54,642 nt of DNA from Actinomycetota bacterium (GCA_009705035.1 WLDB01000002.1:1-54642), one strand, 5' to 3'; counted from the first letter of the stretch, positions 19,983 to 30,154 are shown. The notes: generated by a model from the letters alone, not told the origin. Made by a program: numbers and translations.

Positions 19983-20040
19983 GGGAGCATCTTAGGCGAG
20001 ATGCGCGCAAGATGGGCGAGCCTCACGCTAAGGTCGAGTA

Positions 20041-20802
20041 ATGGAGCCGAATTCGCAACTGAGACTTTCGCCGAGTCGTGTCAACGATTTCACCAATTGC
20101 CCTCAACTCTATAAATACCGCGCCATTCTCAATCTTCCAGAGAAAATCAGCCTCGATGCCGAACGAGGAAAACTGGTCCATTCCGTTCTGGAAGATCTAT
20201 ATGAACTCCCCCGCGAAGGTCGAGTAATCAGATCTGCCTTAGAACTTCTACCCATTAAGTGGCAAGAACATCTGAATTCAAAGCCAGAACTCGCAGCTGA
20301 AATTACCAGCGAGAAAGAATGGATAGACCGAGCGGAAGCTCTTATAACTACCTATTTCACCCTAGAGAATCCAACTACCTTTGATCCGACTTATCGCGAA
20401 CTTCATCTTGAGAGAGATTTGCGTGAGGAAGTTTATTTACACGGATATGTTGATCGCCTTGATGTAGCACCGACCGGAGAAGTCCGCATCGTTGACTACA
20501 AAACAGGAAAGTCTCCTAAAGCAGGCTGGGAAGAGAAAGCTCTTTTTCAATTACGGGTTTATGCACTTCTTTATTGGCGCAACGAAGGTGTTATTCCAAA
20601 GCTTCTACAGTTGATTTATCTTGGCGACAGCCGTGTTGTGAAGAGCGAACCAACCGAAGCCCAACTTGTCTCAACAGAGCGGATTTTGGGAAATATTGCA
20701 GACGAAATCCTCACTGCGATTGATACAGATCATTTCCCAACGAAGAAGTCGCGTCTATGTGACTGGTGTTCCTTTAAAGAAATCTGTCCCGCCTTTAATT
20801 AG
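20041..20802 (+). CDS. RecB/Cas4-like PD-(D/E)XK exonuclease
   Basis: LSPSRVNDFTNCPQLYKYR, GKLVHSVLEDL, HGYVDRLDVAPTGEVRIVDYKTGK, and CDWCSFKEICPAF; four Cys consistent with an Fe-S cluster. Confidence 0.9.
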   Translation: MEPNSQLRLSPSRVNDFTNCPQLYKYRAILNLPEKISLDAERGKLVHSVLEDLYELPREGRVIRSALELLPIKWQEHLNSKPELAAEITSEKEWIDRAEALITTYFTLENPTTFDPTYRELHLERDLREEVYLHGYVDRLDVAPTGEVRIVDYKTGKSPKAGWEEKALFQLRVYALLYWRNEGVIPKLLQLIYLGDSRVVKSEPTEAQLVSTERILGNIADEILTAIDTDHFPTKKSRLCDWCSFKEICPAFN

Positions 20803-23800
20803 CGTTGAAGTACTTCGCTTCTGGGTGATGCACAATAATCGCTGATGTTGATTGCTCAGGGTGCAATTGGAACTCCTCTGAAAGCTCTACCCCGATACGA
20901 CCCGGATCCAATAGCTCACACAATTGAGTCTGTTGCTCAATGTCAGGGCATGCCGGGTAGCCGAACGAATAACGCGAACCTCGATAACCCTGATCAAGAA
21001 TTCCTTGTAGATCTGGCGCATCTAGATCTCGAACCGCAAATTCTTCTCTTACTCTTGCATGCCAATGCTCAGCTAACGCTTCAGTGAGCTGAACCGATAA
21101 GCCATGTAGTTCAAGATATTCTCGGTAGGCATCCGCTGCAAAGAGTTCATTGGCAGCTTTGCTAATTGTGTTACCCATTGTCACAACATGGAAGGCAACG
21201 ACATCTGTCTTACCTGAATCTTTTGCTGCAAAGAAATCCGCAAGGCATAATCTGCGATCTCTTCGCTGGCGAGGGAAGGTGAAACGCACTCGCTCTTGAC
21301 CTTTTAAATCACCTTCGTGATGCAAGATAATTAGATCATTTCCTTTGCTTACACATGGGAAATAACCATAAACAACGGCTGCTTCTAGCCAACCCTTTGA
21401 TTGAACTTCATTGAGGAGTGCACGAAGTCGCGGACGACCTTCCTCTTCGACCATCTTCTCATATTCACCACGAGCACCTTTAAGTCCCCATTGACCGACG
21501 AAAAGCGCTCTCTCATCGAGCATTCCAACATAGTCAGCGAGAGGAATGCCCTTTACGATTCGTGAACCGAAGAACGGAGCTTGAGGTATTTCGACATCTG
21601 TTGCTACGTCGCTTCGAGTTGTATCAGTCGTGAGAACTTCCGCGTTCTTCGAAACAGCTTTTACCCTACGTTCGCGAAGAGCAGGAAGAGCGGCGCCTGG
21701 TTCGCCTCTCTTAACTGCCATAATCGAATCCATTAAACTTAAACCTTCAAATGCATCTCGCGCATAACGAACTTCGCCCGCGAATACCCCTGCAAGATCT
21801 TGCTCTACATAGGCACGTGTCAGCGCTGCTCCACCTAAAACGATTGGCCATCTCTGATCGAGACCTCTCGAGGTAATTTCCTCTAGATTCTCCTTCATAA
21901 TCACGGTCGATTTAACGAGCAACCCACTCATGCCGATCGCATCGACGTTATGTTCAAGAGCCGCATCGATAATCTGATTCGCTGTTTGCTTGATTCCAAT
22001 ATTAACGACGCGATAACCGTTATTTGAAAGGATAATATCTACCAAGTTCTTGCCGATGTCATGAACATCGCCTTTTACAGTTGCGAGAAGCATTGTGCCT
22101 CTTCCGCCTTCGTCGCTCTTCTCCATATGAGGTTCTAGGTAGGCAACCGCGCTCTTCATTACCTCGGCGCTCTGCAGAACGAATGGAAGCTGCATCTCGC
22201 CCTTTCCAAAGAGTTCGCCTACCACTTTCATTCCTTCAAGCAAGTGGTCGTTAATGATTGCGAGAGGTTTGATCGAACGAGATAGTGCCTCATCTAAATC
22301 ATCAGTGAGACCAACCTTTTCACCGTCGATGATTCGTCTCTGCAAACGCTCTTCTAGCGGCAATGCAGCAAGTTCGGCGGCACGCGTTAAACGAGAAGCT
22401 GTGAGCTCGACCCCCTCAAATAACTGCAGGAACTCGGAGAGTGGGTCGTAGGTGCAATTCTCGCCATCAAAGGTACGACGGTCATAGATGAGATCAAGAG
22501 CGACTTCACGTTGACGTTCTTCAATACGGGCCATAGGCATAATTTTTGAGGGATGAACGATTGCGGAAGTTAATCCAACTTGGTAACACTCGTGAAGAAA
22601 GACGCTATTCAATACGACGCGAGCCGCAGGATTGAGACCGAAAGAAACATTGCTTACTCCAAGAGTTGTTTGAACCTCTGGATACTCGAGCTTCAAAACA
22701 CGTATTGCCTCGATTGTTTCTAGGCCATCTCTGCGAGTCTCTTCTTGTCCGGTTGCGATGGGGAAAGTAAGCGCATCAATCATGATGTCGCCAACAGAAA
22801 TCGCCCAATTGTCGCGAAGATCTGCAATCAAGCGTCGTGCAACTCGTAATTTCCATTCTGCTGTGCGCGCTTGACCTTCTTCGTCAATTGTAAGAGCAAC
22901 TACAGCCGCCCCGTGTTCCTTCACGAGAGGCATGATGCGAGCAAAGCGCGATGTGGGACCATCTCCATCTTCGTAGTTAACAGAGTTGATGATGCAGCGC
23001 CCACCTAAAGCCTCTAAGCCGGCTTTGATTACCGCTGGCTCAGTTGAATCAAGCATGATTGGCAGAGTCGATGAGGTAGCAAAACGAGAGGCAATCTCAT
23101 ACATATCGCGTGCGCCGTCACGACCAACGTAATCCACCGAAAGATCAAGAACGTGTGCACCATCGCGGATTTGATCGCGGGCAATCTCAACGCACGTTTG
23201 CCAATCCTCAGAAATCAAAGCATCACGGAATGCCCGTGACCCATTAGCGTTTGTTCGCTCACCGATAGCTAAGAATGTCGAATCCTGGGTTAGTGGAACA
23301 GATTGGTATAAGGAAGAGACTGAAGGATCTCTCTGAATATTGCGAGTAGGTAACGCTCTTCCTCGTACTGCAGAGACAACAGCTTCAAGGTGGGCCGGTG
23401 TTGTTCCACAGCAACCACCAATCAGAGCAATTCCGTAATCATCTACAAAGGTAGAGAGTGCAGTCGCAAGTTCGTCTGGACCTAACGGGTAACTTGCCCC
23501 GTTGGGTCCTAGTATTGGAAGTCCGGCATTTGGCATTACCGATAGAGCGATACCCGAATTCTTTGAAAGATACCTCAAGTGCTCAGACATCTCTGCAGGT
23601 CCTGTCGCACAATTAAGACCGATGAGATCAATGTTTAACGGTTCGAGGGCATTAAGAGCTGCCCCGATTTCAGATCCGAGAAGCATTGTTCCGGTCGTTT
23701 CCACCGTTACCTGAGCAATCAACATAACATCGTGGTCGAGCGAATCAATGACTTCCCGCGCTCCATTTACTGCAGCTTTTGCTTGAAGTAAATCTTGGGT

Positions 23801-24319
23801 TGTTTCGATCAGTAAAGCATCTACTCCAGCATCTACCAATCCTTGAGAAGCGATTCGATAGGCTTCTTTGAGTTTCTCGTAAGTTGTGTGACCCAAGGTT
23901 GGTAATTTGGTGCCGGGTCCAAGTGAACCGAGAACAAAGCGTGGATGCTCTGGAGTTGAAAATTCATCAGCAACTTTTCGAGCTATCTCACCACCCGCTC
24001 TTGCTAACTCATAAATACGGTCTTCAATTCCATACTCTGCAAGGTTGGCCCAGTTTGCTCCGAATGTATTGGTTTCAATCGCATCGACGCCAACTTCTAG
24101 ATAGGCGCGGTGAACCGACGCAACTACATCGGGACGAGTGATATTCAAAATCTCATTACAACCTTCATGATTTTGGAAATCTTCCAGGGATGGATCTGCC
24201 GCTTGCAACATTGTTCCCATGGCACCATCGGCAATTACCGGCCCCAATGAGAGAGCTGAACGCAACTGTCCTGGGCGCTTTCGCGTTATTCCGTTAGAAA
24301 TAACCTGGTGAGTCGTCAT
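20795..24319 (-). CDS. metH: Cobalamin-dependent methionine synthase
   Basis: 1174 aa with Hcy-binding (IADGAMGTMLQ, LIGGCCGTTPAHL), pterin (AIGERTNANGSRAFRD), B12 (ATVKGDVHDIGKNLV) and activation domains. Confidence 0.97.
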   Translation of the reverse strand: MTTHQVISNGITRKRPGQLRSALSLGPVIADGAMGTMLQAADPSLEDFQNHEGCNEILNITRPDVVASVHRAYLEVGVDAIETNTFGANWANLAEYGIEDRIYELARAGGEIARKVADEFSTPEHPRFVLGSLGPGTKLPTLGHTTYEKLKEAYRIASQGLVDAGVDALLIETTQDLLQAKAAVNGAREVIDSLDHDVMLIAQVTVETTGTMLLGSEIGAALNALEPLNIDLIGLNCATGPAEMSEHLRYLSKNSGIALSVMPNAGLPILGPNGASYPLGPDELATALSTFVDDYGIALIGGCCGTTPAHLEAVVSAVRGRALPTRNIQRDPSVSSLYQSVPLTQDSTFLAIGERTNANGSRAFRDALISEDWQTCVEIARDQIRDGAHVLDLSVDYVGRDGARDMYEIASRFATSSTLPIMLDSTEPAVIKAGLEALGGRCIINSVNYEDGDGPTSRFARIMPLVKEHGAAVVALTIDEEGQARTAEWKLRVARRLIADLRDNWAISVGDIMIDALTFPIATGQEETRRDGLETIEAIRVLKLEYPEVQTTLGVSNVSFGLNPAARVVLNSVFLHECYQVGLTSAIVHPSKIMPMARIEERQREVALDLIYDRRTFDGENCTYDPLSEFLQLFEGVELTASRLTRAAELAALPLEERLQRRIIDGEKVGLTDDLDEALSRSIKPLAIINDHLLEGMKVVGELFGKGEMQLPFVLQSAEVMKSAVAYLEPHMEKSDEGGRGTMLLATVKGDVHDIGKNLVDIILSNNGYRVVNIGIKQTANQIIDAALEHNVDAIGMSGLLVKSTVIMKENLEEITSRGLDQRWPIVLGGAALTRAYVEQDLAGVFAGEVRYARDAFEGLSLMDSIMAVKRGEPGAALPALRERRVKAVSKNAEVLTTDTTRSDVATDVEIPQAPFFGSRIVKGIPLADYVGMLDERALFVGQWGLKGARGEYEKMVEEEGRPRLRALLNEVQSKGWLEAAVVYGYFPCVSKGNDLIILHHEGDLKGQERVRFTFPRQRRDRRLCLADFFAAKDSGKTDVVAFHVVTMGNTISKAANELFAADAYREYLELHGLSVQLTEALAEHWHARVREEFAVRDLDAPDLQGILDQGYRGSRYSFGYPACPDIEQQTQLCELLDPGRIGVELSEEFQLHPEQSTSAIIVHHPEAKYFNAN

Positions 24320-24356
24320 GGTGCAAAGGTTACCGTACAGAAAGTGAGAAGGAGAT

Positions 24357-25625
24357 TTAGAGCGCTATTCCGAGAATCGTATCTAAGGCGCGAGAGAACT
24401 CTCCCGCCTCCCCCCTGGACTCTAAACCCGACGGTTCTCCATTTTCACTCTGCTCAATCCACTCTTTAATGAGATGTAAAGCTGCCGCTGTATTGAGATT
24501 CTCTGACAGCTCTCGAATAATGCCGGTAATAGCTGGTGTTGTGGGGGCAACATCAACTCGGGATAAAGCTGTTCGCAGACGATTGATCCAGTCGATTGAA
24601 TCATCTAGTAATTCTTGATTCCACATTCTATCTTTAGTGAAGTGGGAAGAAAAAAGCGCCCAACGAATGGCAGCTGGTTCTACTCCTTGGTTTATCAAAG
24701 TAGAGACAAAAACTAAATTTCCGAGCGATTTACTCATCTTTTCGCCATTAAGCCCGATCATTCCAGCATGAACGTAGTGAGAGGCGAACTCTTTTTTAGT
24801 GATCAGCGCACATTGCGAGGCAGACATTTCGTGATGGGGAAAAACTAGATCACTTCCACCACCTTGAATATCAATCGATTCATTTTCCGATTCCCCATCG
24901 GCAGATTTGCGTGATAGATAAGTCAATGCGATAGCTGAACACTCAATATGCCATCCAGGTCTGCCTGCGCCGAAAGGTGATTGCCATGATGGTTCTCCTG
25001 GTCGTTCGCCCCGCCACAACAAGGCATCAAGCGGATTCCGCTTTCCGGCTCTCTTCGGATCGCCTCCCCGTTGAGAGAATATCTCTAGCATCTCATCTTG
25101 ATTAAGGTGCGATCGTGATCCGAACTTTGAATCTGAATGAACCTCAAAGTAGAGATCGCTTTCAACCATATATGTATTTCCGGTTGCGACTAGCGCTTCA
25201 ATTGATTCGATGATGAGTGCCATCGCTTCAACAACACCTATGTAATGATCTGGCGGAATAACATGAAGATTGACCATATCCCCACGAAAGAGATTTATCT
25301 GTGATCTCGCTAGATCTTGCCAGTTAGTACCGTCTCGCTCGGCACGTTCAAGAAGCGGATCATCTATATCCGTGATGTTCTGAACGAAATTCACTGTTGC
25401 ACCTGATAGGCGCAGGTAACGATTAATGAGATCGAAGGTGAGGTATGTGGCGGCATGTCCCAGATGGGTTGCATCGTATGGCGTAATTCCGCAGACATAA
25501 ATTTTGTAATCATTTTTCTTAGCTAAAGGCTTGATGGTTTGTGAGGCTGTATCAAATAACTTCAAGTCAGGGATTTCAAAGCTCTTTGAGAGTGGAGGTA
25601 AATCCAAACCTGCCCATGATTCCAT
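24357..25625 (-). CDS. mshC: Cysteine--1-D-myo-inosityl 2-amino-2-deoxy-alpha-D-glucopyranoside ligase (mycothiol biosynthesis)
   Basis: CysRS-like ITPYDATHLGHAATYLTFDLINRYLR, GRPGWHIECSAIALTYL, EKMSKSLGNLVFVS; N-terminal MESWAGLDLPPL typical of MshC. Confidence 0.93.
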   Translation of the reverse strand: MESWAGLDLPPLSKSFEIPDLKLFDTASQTIKPLAKKNDYKIYVCGITPYDATHLGHAATYLTFDLINRYLRLSGATVNFVQNITDIDDPLLERAERDGTNWQDLARSQINLFRGDMVNLHVIPPDHYIGVVEAMALIIESIEALVATGNTYMVESDLYFEVHSDSKFGSRSHLNQDEMLEIFSQRGGDPKRAGKRNPLDALLWRGERPGEPSWQSPFGAGRPGWHIECSAIALTYLSRKSADGESENESIDIQGGGSDLVFPHHEMSASQCALITKKEFASHYVHAGMIGLNGEKMSKSLGNLVFVSTLINQGVEPAAIRWALFSSHFTKDRMWNQELLDDSIDWINRLRTALSRVDVAPTTPAITGIIRELSENLNTAAALHLIKEWIEQSENGEPSGLESRGEAGEFSRALDTILGIAL

Positions 25626-25660
25626 TGCACAAGAGTAATACCTGAACCGGCATATCTAGC

Positions 25661-26365
25661 CTAAAAAGGTGGCCAAGGAACTGCGGGCCAATCTGGGTTT
25701 GGCTCAGGAAAGGTAGCTTCTGAGATCAATCTATCGACCCGCATTAAGAGAGCTTTAATCTCAACTTCGTTAAGTAATCCGGATAATTCTTCGATCGTAA
25801 ATTCAGAGATTTTCACATGTAGAGATTTGAGCATCTCTAACTCATCCTTATTCAACGGTTGACCAGACCATTGCCACAGTACTGTTCTTAATTTATCTTC
25901 CTCGTGAAAAGTCACCCCGTGATCGCACACGTAGAGGTGACCTGATTCAGTGGGCAATAAATGTCCGATTTTTCTATCGGTATTGTTAATTACGGCATCG
26001 AAGAGTGCAACTTTGCGTAAATTTGGATGTGTCTCTCTGAAATAGAGTGCCAGATCCACGCTCTCATCAATATCGATCCAGAGCTGAAAAGAACCTTCGC
26101 CAAAGGGGCCATCACGAAGAATTGTGAGAGGAACGAGATCACATCCCATCGCTTCACTGATTAAATATGCGGCACGTTCTCTAAATGCAAGTGTTCCAGA
26201 TTGAAAATCCCACAGTGGGCGCTCACCAGAAATCGGTTTATAGATAGCTCGAACCGATTGACCATCAAGTTCTAACGCTGCAAATAGCGTTGCATTCGAG
26301 GCATCAACTAACCTGCCCTCAACCCTAACTATTCCTTCTCCGAGAATTTCAGCAGCACTTTTCAT
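25661..26365 (-). CDS. SCO1664-family protein (PI3/4-kinase/HipA-like fold)
   Basis: RAIYKPISGERPLWDFQSGTLAFRERAAYLISEAMG, FDAVINNTDRKIGHLLPTESGHLYVCDHGVTFHEEDKLRTVLWQW. Confidence 0.8.
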   Translation of the reverse strand: MKSAAEILGEGIVRVEGRLVDASNATLFAALELDGQSVRAIYKPISGERPLWDFQSGTLAFRERAAYLISEAMGCDLVPLTILRDGPFGEGSFQLWIDIDESVDLALYFRETHPNLRKVALFDAVINNTDRKIGHLLPTESGHLYVCDHGVTFHEEDKLRTVLWQWSGQPLNKDELEMLKSLHVKISEFTIEELSGLLNEVEIKALLMRVDRLISEATFPEPNPDWPAVPWPPF

Positions 26366-26904
26366 CGACGATAACCATTGGCTCGAGCGCAGATATGTCC
26401 AAGTGGATCAATAGGAAGAGCACAGAATGGGCAAGGTCGACGGCCAGCCTTTACCAAAGCCTCTGCACGGAGTGCAAAGGATTTCACCTGTGCCAAAGAG
26501 AGATAAGCACGGACGACTTGAATATTATCTAACGAGGGAGAATCAATCTCAAAGATATCCTCTTCGTCAACATCGATATTCACCTCACGGAGGTCGACTT
26601 GGACTTTTTCGGTGAACTCATCAAAGAATATTGCGATAGCACCGATACGAAACTCTCCAATAACGGGAGTTTCAAGATCTTCGCGATCTTCGATAAGATC
26701 TGGTCGCTCGATTTTGGGGTGGGCAAGGCGAATCTCTCTCAACATTTCCTCAAAACGCTCGCCTAGTAGAGAAACTTGGCTTTTCTCTGCGGCGACACTT
26801 ACAAGCACGTTTCCGCTACGAACCTGAATCCAGAAGGAACGAGAACCTGGCTCCCCCAAAGTTCCTACTGTAAACCGTGAGACATTCTCAAAGGTTCGTA
26901 GCAT
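26362..26904 (-). CDS. DUF3090 family protein with zinc-ribbon-like CPFC...HxC motif
   Basis: FENVSRFTVGTLGEPGSRSFWIQVRSG...CPFCALPIDPLGHICARANG; 4-bp overlap with the downstream SCO1664-like gene. Confidence 0.85.
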   Translation of the reverse strand: MLRTFENVSRFTVGTLGEPGSRSFWIQVRSGNVLVSVAAEKSQVSLLGERFEEMLREIRLAHPKIERPDLIEDREDLETPVIGEFRIGAIAIFFDEFTEKVQVDLREVNIDVDEEDIFEIDSPSLDNIQVVRAYLSLAQVKSFALRAEALVKAGRRPCPFCALPIDPLGHICARANGYRR

Positions 26905-27527
26905 TACAACAGATCCTTGAGGGCACCCATATTGTTAATGGTTATAAGTGAGGTGCCACCTTTGGTAACGTTCAGGATCGTGAATGAGGCAGGATTGATT
27001 TGTAACTGCTGAAAAGAATCCAATTTCATTCCAAGATATTTTGACACTATCAATTTAATCGTATCTGAATGCGAGAGAACCAAATTAACCTTCGAGCCTC
27101 TAGCATTAGCAATTCTCTCAACTCCTTCAAAAGCTCGCCGTTGTGCAGCTCTAAATGACTCACCATTCGGAAAAGTTACCTGTGAAGGTCTATTCTGAAC
27201 AAAGCTCCACATCTTCTCGCGACGAAGCGATGACAATTTTCGACCACTCCAATCGCCGAAATCAATCTCTGTAAGACTATCGTCGACACGGAAGCTCTCT
27301 AGTGTTGATGAATATTTTGACCGCAGCCAAGGATCAATCGTTAGCTGACAGCGTTCAATCGGGCTGATATGCAACCTATCAATGTGCCCCTTACCAATTC
27401 TTTCGACTAACTGGTTTGCCTGAGCGAAGCCTTTCTTTGAGAGAGAAATACCCGGCAACTGCCCTGTTAGCAAACCCGAATCATTGGCTGCAGAGTGGGC
27501 ATGACGAAGAAGAATGATTACCGACAT
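26904..27527 (-). CDS. Histidine phosphatase (phosphoglycerate mutase-like, MSMEG_4193 family)
   Basis: IILLRHAHSAANDSGLLTGQLPGISLSKKG, EIDFGDWSGRKLSSL, LVLSHSDTIKLIVSKYLGM; 1-bp overlap with DUF3090. Confidence 0.85.
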   Translation of the reverse strand: MSVIILLRHAHSAANDSGLLTGQLPGISLSKKGFAQANQLVERIGKGHIDRLHISPIERCQLTIDPWLRSKYSSTLESFRVDDSLTEIDFGDWSGRKLSSLRREKMWSFVQNRPSQVTFPNGESFRAAQRRAFEGVERIANARGSKVNLVLSHSDTIKLIVSKYLGMKLDSFQQLQINPASFTILNVTKGGTSLITINNMGALKDLL

Positions 27528-27565
27528 GAGTACTCCCCTTTCTGCGACAACACGAAAGGTTACAC

Positions 27566-28561
27566 ATGAAATGGAGTGTAAGTCGGCCCAACCTTGCTAA
27601 GGTCGCGCTCATGGAGATGCGCAGAGCTGGAACTAGTGGTCTGGTTCTCTCAAATATTGGACTCGGCACTATGACGTGGGGACGTGACACCGATACCCAT
27701 GAAGCAGTCGATCAGGCTCGGGCCTACATTGAAGCTGGTGGAAATTTCCTTGATACCTCACCAATTTACGGAGATGGAGATAGTGAGCGAGTAATTGGCG
27801 GAATGATCGGAACACTCTTCGCTCGAGATTCGATGATTATCGCTAGCAAGGCTGGCACAAAGATTATTGATGGAAACCTAGTCATTAGTAACTCAAGGCA
27901 GAGTTTGATTAATGATTTAGATAAGACCCTTGCAAGATTAGGAACTGACTATCTAGATATATGGCAACTTTCCCAATGGGACCCACAGAATCCTTTGGAT
28001 GACACTCTCTCCGCCCTCGATTATGCATTTAGTACAGGCAGGGCTCGTTATGTAGGCATCTCAAATTTCTCAGGATGGCAGGCTGCGCGTGCCGCAACAA
28101 TGCAACAGGCGCACTCTATGAAGGCTCCTATCGCCACTAGTACCAATGAGTACTCACTTCTTAATCGCAGTGCCGAATCTGAAGTTATTCCAGCCGCTGA
28201 CGAAATCGGCTTTGGTTTCATTGCTTGGGCGCCTTTGGGCAGAGGTGTATTGACCGGAAAATATAGAAAAGGTGTGCCAAGTGATTCCAGAGCGGCTGCT
28301 CCCCACTTTGTTAAACATGTCGAACCATATTTAACCCCTGCCGCCTCTCGCATCGTTGAAGCGGTAGCGGTCGCAGCTGAAGGCTTGGGTTTTGCGCCTC
28401 TCGAAGTTGCCTTGGCATGGGTTCGCGATAATCCATCAGTTACTTCAGCGATTGTTGGCGCGCGCACTGGCGCCCAACTCAGAGGTGTCCTTAAGAGTGA
28501 AGAGATCGTACTTCCGCAAACAATTAGAGAAGTACTAAACGAAGTCTCAACACCTTCTTAG
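27566..28561 (+). CDS. Aldo/keto reductase (alternative start Met 27611)
   Basis: NIGLGTMTWGRDTDTHEA, GGNFLDTSPIYGDGDSERVIG, YLDIWQLSQWDP, FGFIAWAPLGRGVLTGKY. Confidence 0.9.
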   Translation: MKWSVSRPNLAKVALMEMRRAGTSGLVLSNIGLGTMTWGRDTDTHEAVDQARAYIEAGGNFLDTSPIYGDGDSERVIGGMIGTLFARDSMIIASKAGTKIIDGNLVISNSRQSLINDLDKTLARLGTDYLDIWQLSQWDPQNPLDDTLSALDYAFSTGRARYVGISNFSGWQAARAATMQQAHSMKAPIATSTNEYSLLNRSAESEVIPAADEIGFGFIAWAPLGRGVLTGKYRKGVPSDSRAAAPHFVKHVEPYLTPAASRIVEAVAVAAEGLGFAPLEVALAWVRDNPSVTSAIVGARTGAQLRGVLKSEEIVLPQTIREVLNEVSTPS

Positions 28562-29875
28562 AAAGTTATCCAGAGCGCGTACCCCGAAATGCAAACTCTC
28601 AATCGGAACTCGCTCATCAACACCATGAAAGAGCGCCATAAAGTCTAAATCTGCAGGTAGTCGCAACGGGCTAAATCCATATCCGATAATGCCCAGTTCT
28701 GATAGCGCTTTATTATCAGTACCGCCGCTCATTAAATACGGAACCGGAATACCCTCTGGATCCTGACTAATGATTGCTGCACACATGGCGTCAACGAGAG
28801 GTCCTGTGAAGTTCACTTCCAATGCGATATCTCTGGTCAGGGTCTCAATATGAATTTCTGGTCCAACGATAGAACGAATAGTTGAATTGAGTTCATCCTC
28901 GTAGCCAGGAAGAAAGCGTCCATCAATAACTGCCGAGGCGCTGCCCGGAATAACATTCGCTTTATAACCTGCTTCGAGAATAGTTGGATTCGCGGTGTTA
29001 GATAGCGTTGCACCAATCATTCGAGCGGTTGGGCCAATCTCATCGAGTAAAGGCCTTAAATCATTCTCATCGTAAGGCCGCCCAGTTGCATCAGCGATTT
29101 TACGGAAAAGAATCTTCACTGTCTCGGTGTAGCGTTGCGGCCAGGGATAAGATCCAACTTTTGAAACCGCATCTGATAATCGAGTGATGGCGTTATTGTT
29201 GTTAATCATTGAGCCATGCCCTGCTAAACCATCAGCAGTTAACCTCATCCAGTGAATGCCTTTTTGAGCTGCCTCGATGAAGTAAAGTCTTTTACCGTTC
29301 TTTAAGGTGACCGAAAACCCACCAACTTCAGAGATTGCCTCAGAATATCCTTCGAAAACTACAGGATGCTCACGTGTCATAAAACGAGAACCGAAATTAC
29401 TGCCAGCTTCTTCATCGGCGAAGAAGGCTAGGAGAATATTTCGAGGTGGCTGATAACCAGTGCGGCTCCAATTGCGAACGATTGCCAAGATCATTGCATC
29501 AACATTCTTCATATCGACAGCACCGCGTCCCCAAATTGCGCCATCTCGAATGTCACCAGAGAACGGGTCTACTTGCCAATCCGCTGCATTTGCCGGCACA
29601 ACATCAATGTGACCATGCAGAACCAAGCCTGGTCGACTTACATCACTCCCTGCAATTTTGGCAATAACGTTGCAGCGATTAGGTGCGGATTCAAATATCT
29701 CTGCCGAAATTCCAACTTCGGCAAGAGAGGCGACCACATACTCGGCGACTGCTTTTTCGTCGCCCTTGCCTTCTCCAAAATTTACAGAGGGAATACGAAT
29801 GAGATCTTGGCATATTGAAACGGCCTCTTCTTCTATTGAAGAAAATTTCTGGCCATTATCGGGCTTACCTACCAT
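28547..29875 (-). CDS. M20-family peptidase/deacylase
   Basis: LVLHGHIDVVPANAADWQVDPFSGDIRDGAIWGRGAVDMKN, AFFADEEAGSNFGSRFM, MSGGTDNKALSELGI. Confidence 0.9.
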   Translation of the reverse strand: MVGKPDNGQKFSSIEEEAVSICQDLIRIPSVNFGEGKGDEKAVAEYVVASLAEVGISAEIFESAPNRCNVIAKIAGSDVSRPGLVLHGHIDVVPANAADWQVDPFSGDIRDGAIWGRGAVDMKNVDAMILAIVRNWSRTGYQPPRNILLAFFADEEAGSNFGSRFMTREHPVVFEGYSEAISEVGGFSVTLKNGKRLYFIEAAQKGIHWMRLTADGLAGHGSMINNNNAITRLSDAVSKVGSYPWPQRYTETVKILFRKIADATGRPYDENDLRPLLDEIGPTARMIGATLSNTANPTILEAGYKANVIPGSASAVIDGRFLPGYEDELNSTIRSIVGPEIHIETLTRDIALEVNFTGPLVDAMCAAIISQDPEGIPVPYLMSGGTDNKALSELGIIGYGFSPLRLPADLDFMALFHGVDERVPIESLHFGVRALDNFLRRC

Positions 29876-29924
29876 GGTGTCATTCTCTCGCAGATGAGAG
29901 GAAAGTGAGCCATATTCGTACGTT

Positions 29925-29953
29925 TTGCTTCGTGGGAGAACCGTTGCTATCTT
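29925..29953 (+). promoter_or_regulatory. Candidate promoter for tRNA-Leu (and possibly apt)
   Basis: TTGCTT (29925-29930), 17-nt spacer, TATCTT (29948-29953). Confidence 0.4.
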
Positions 29954-29995
29954 TGCCTCGTATTTCAGCTAGCGGGTCATTTCGCTAGCGCACTC

Positions 29996-30079
29996 GTCCG
30001 GGTGGCGGAATTGGCAGACGCGCTAGCTTGAGGTGCTAGTTCTCGCAAGGGATTAGGGGTTCAAGTCCCCTTTCGGACA
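29996..30079 (+). tRNA. tRNA-Leu, anticodon GAG
   Basis: Acceptor GTCCGGG pairs with TTCGGAC; anticodon stem CTAGC-(TTGAGGT)-GCTAG; long class II variable arm TTCTCGCAAGGGAT; T arm AGGGG-TTCAAGT-CCCCT; CCA not encoded. Confidence 0.95.
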
Positions 30080-30154
30080 CAGATATCGAAATCTTTAGCC
30101 CGGATTTACCATATAAAGCTGAAGAGCAATCAAGTTGGACATAAAGTTCATCCC

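Noticed and set aside
24320-24356. Possible cobalamin riboswitch before metH
   Set aside because: Only 37 nt separate metH from the upstream gene mshC, far too short for a B12 riboswitch.
28048-28467. 139-aa minus-strand ORF opposite the aldo/keto reductase
   Set aside because: Shadow ORF: antisense to a conserved gene with no recognisable domain.
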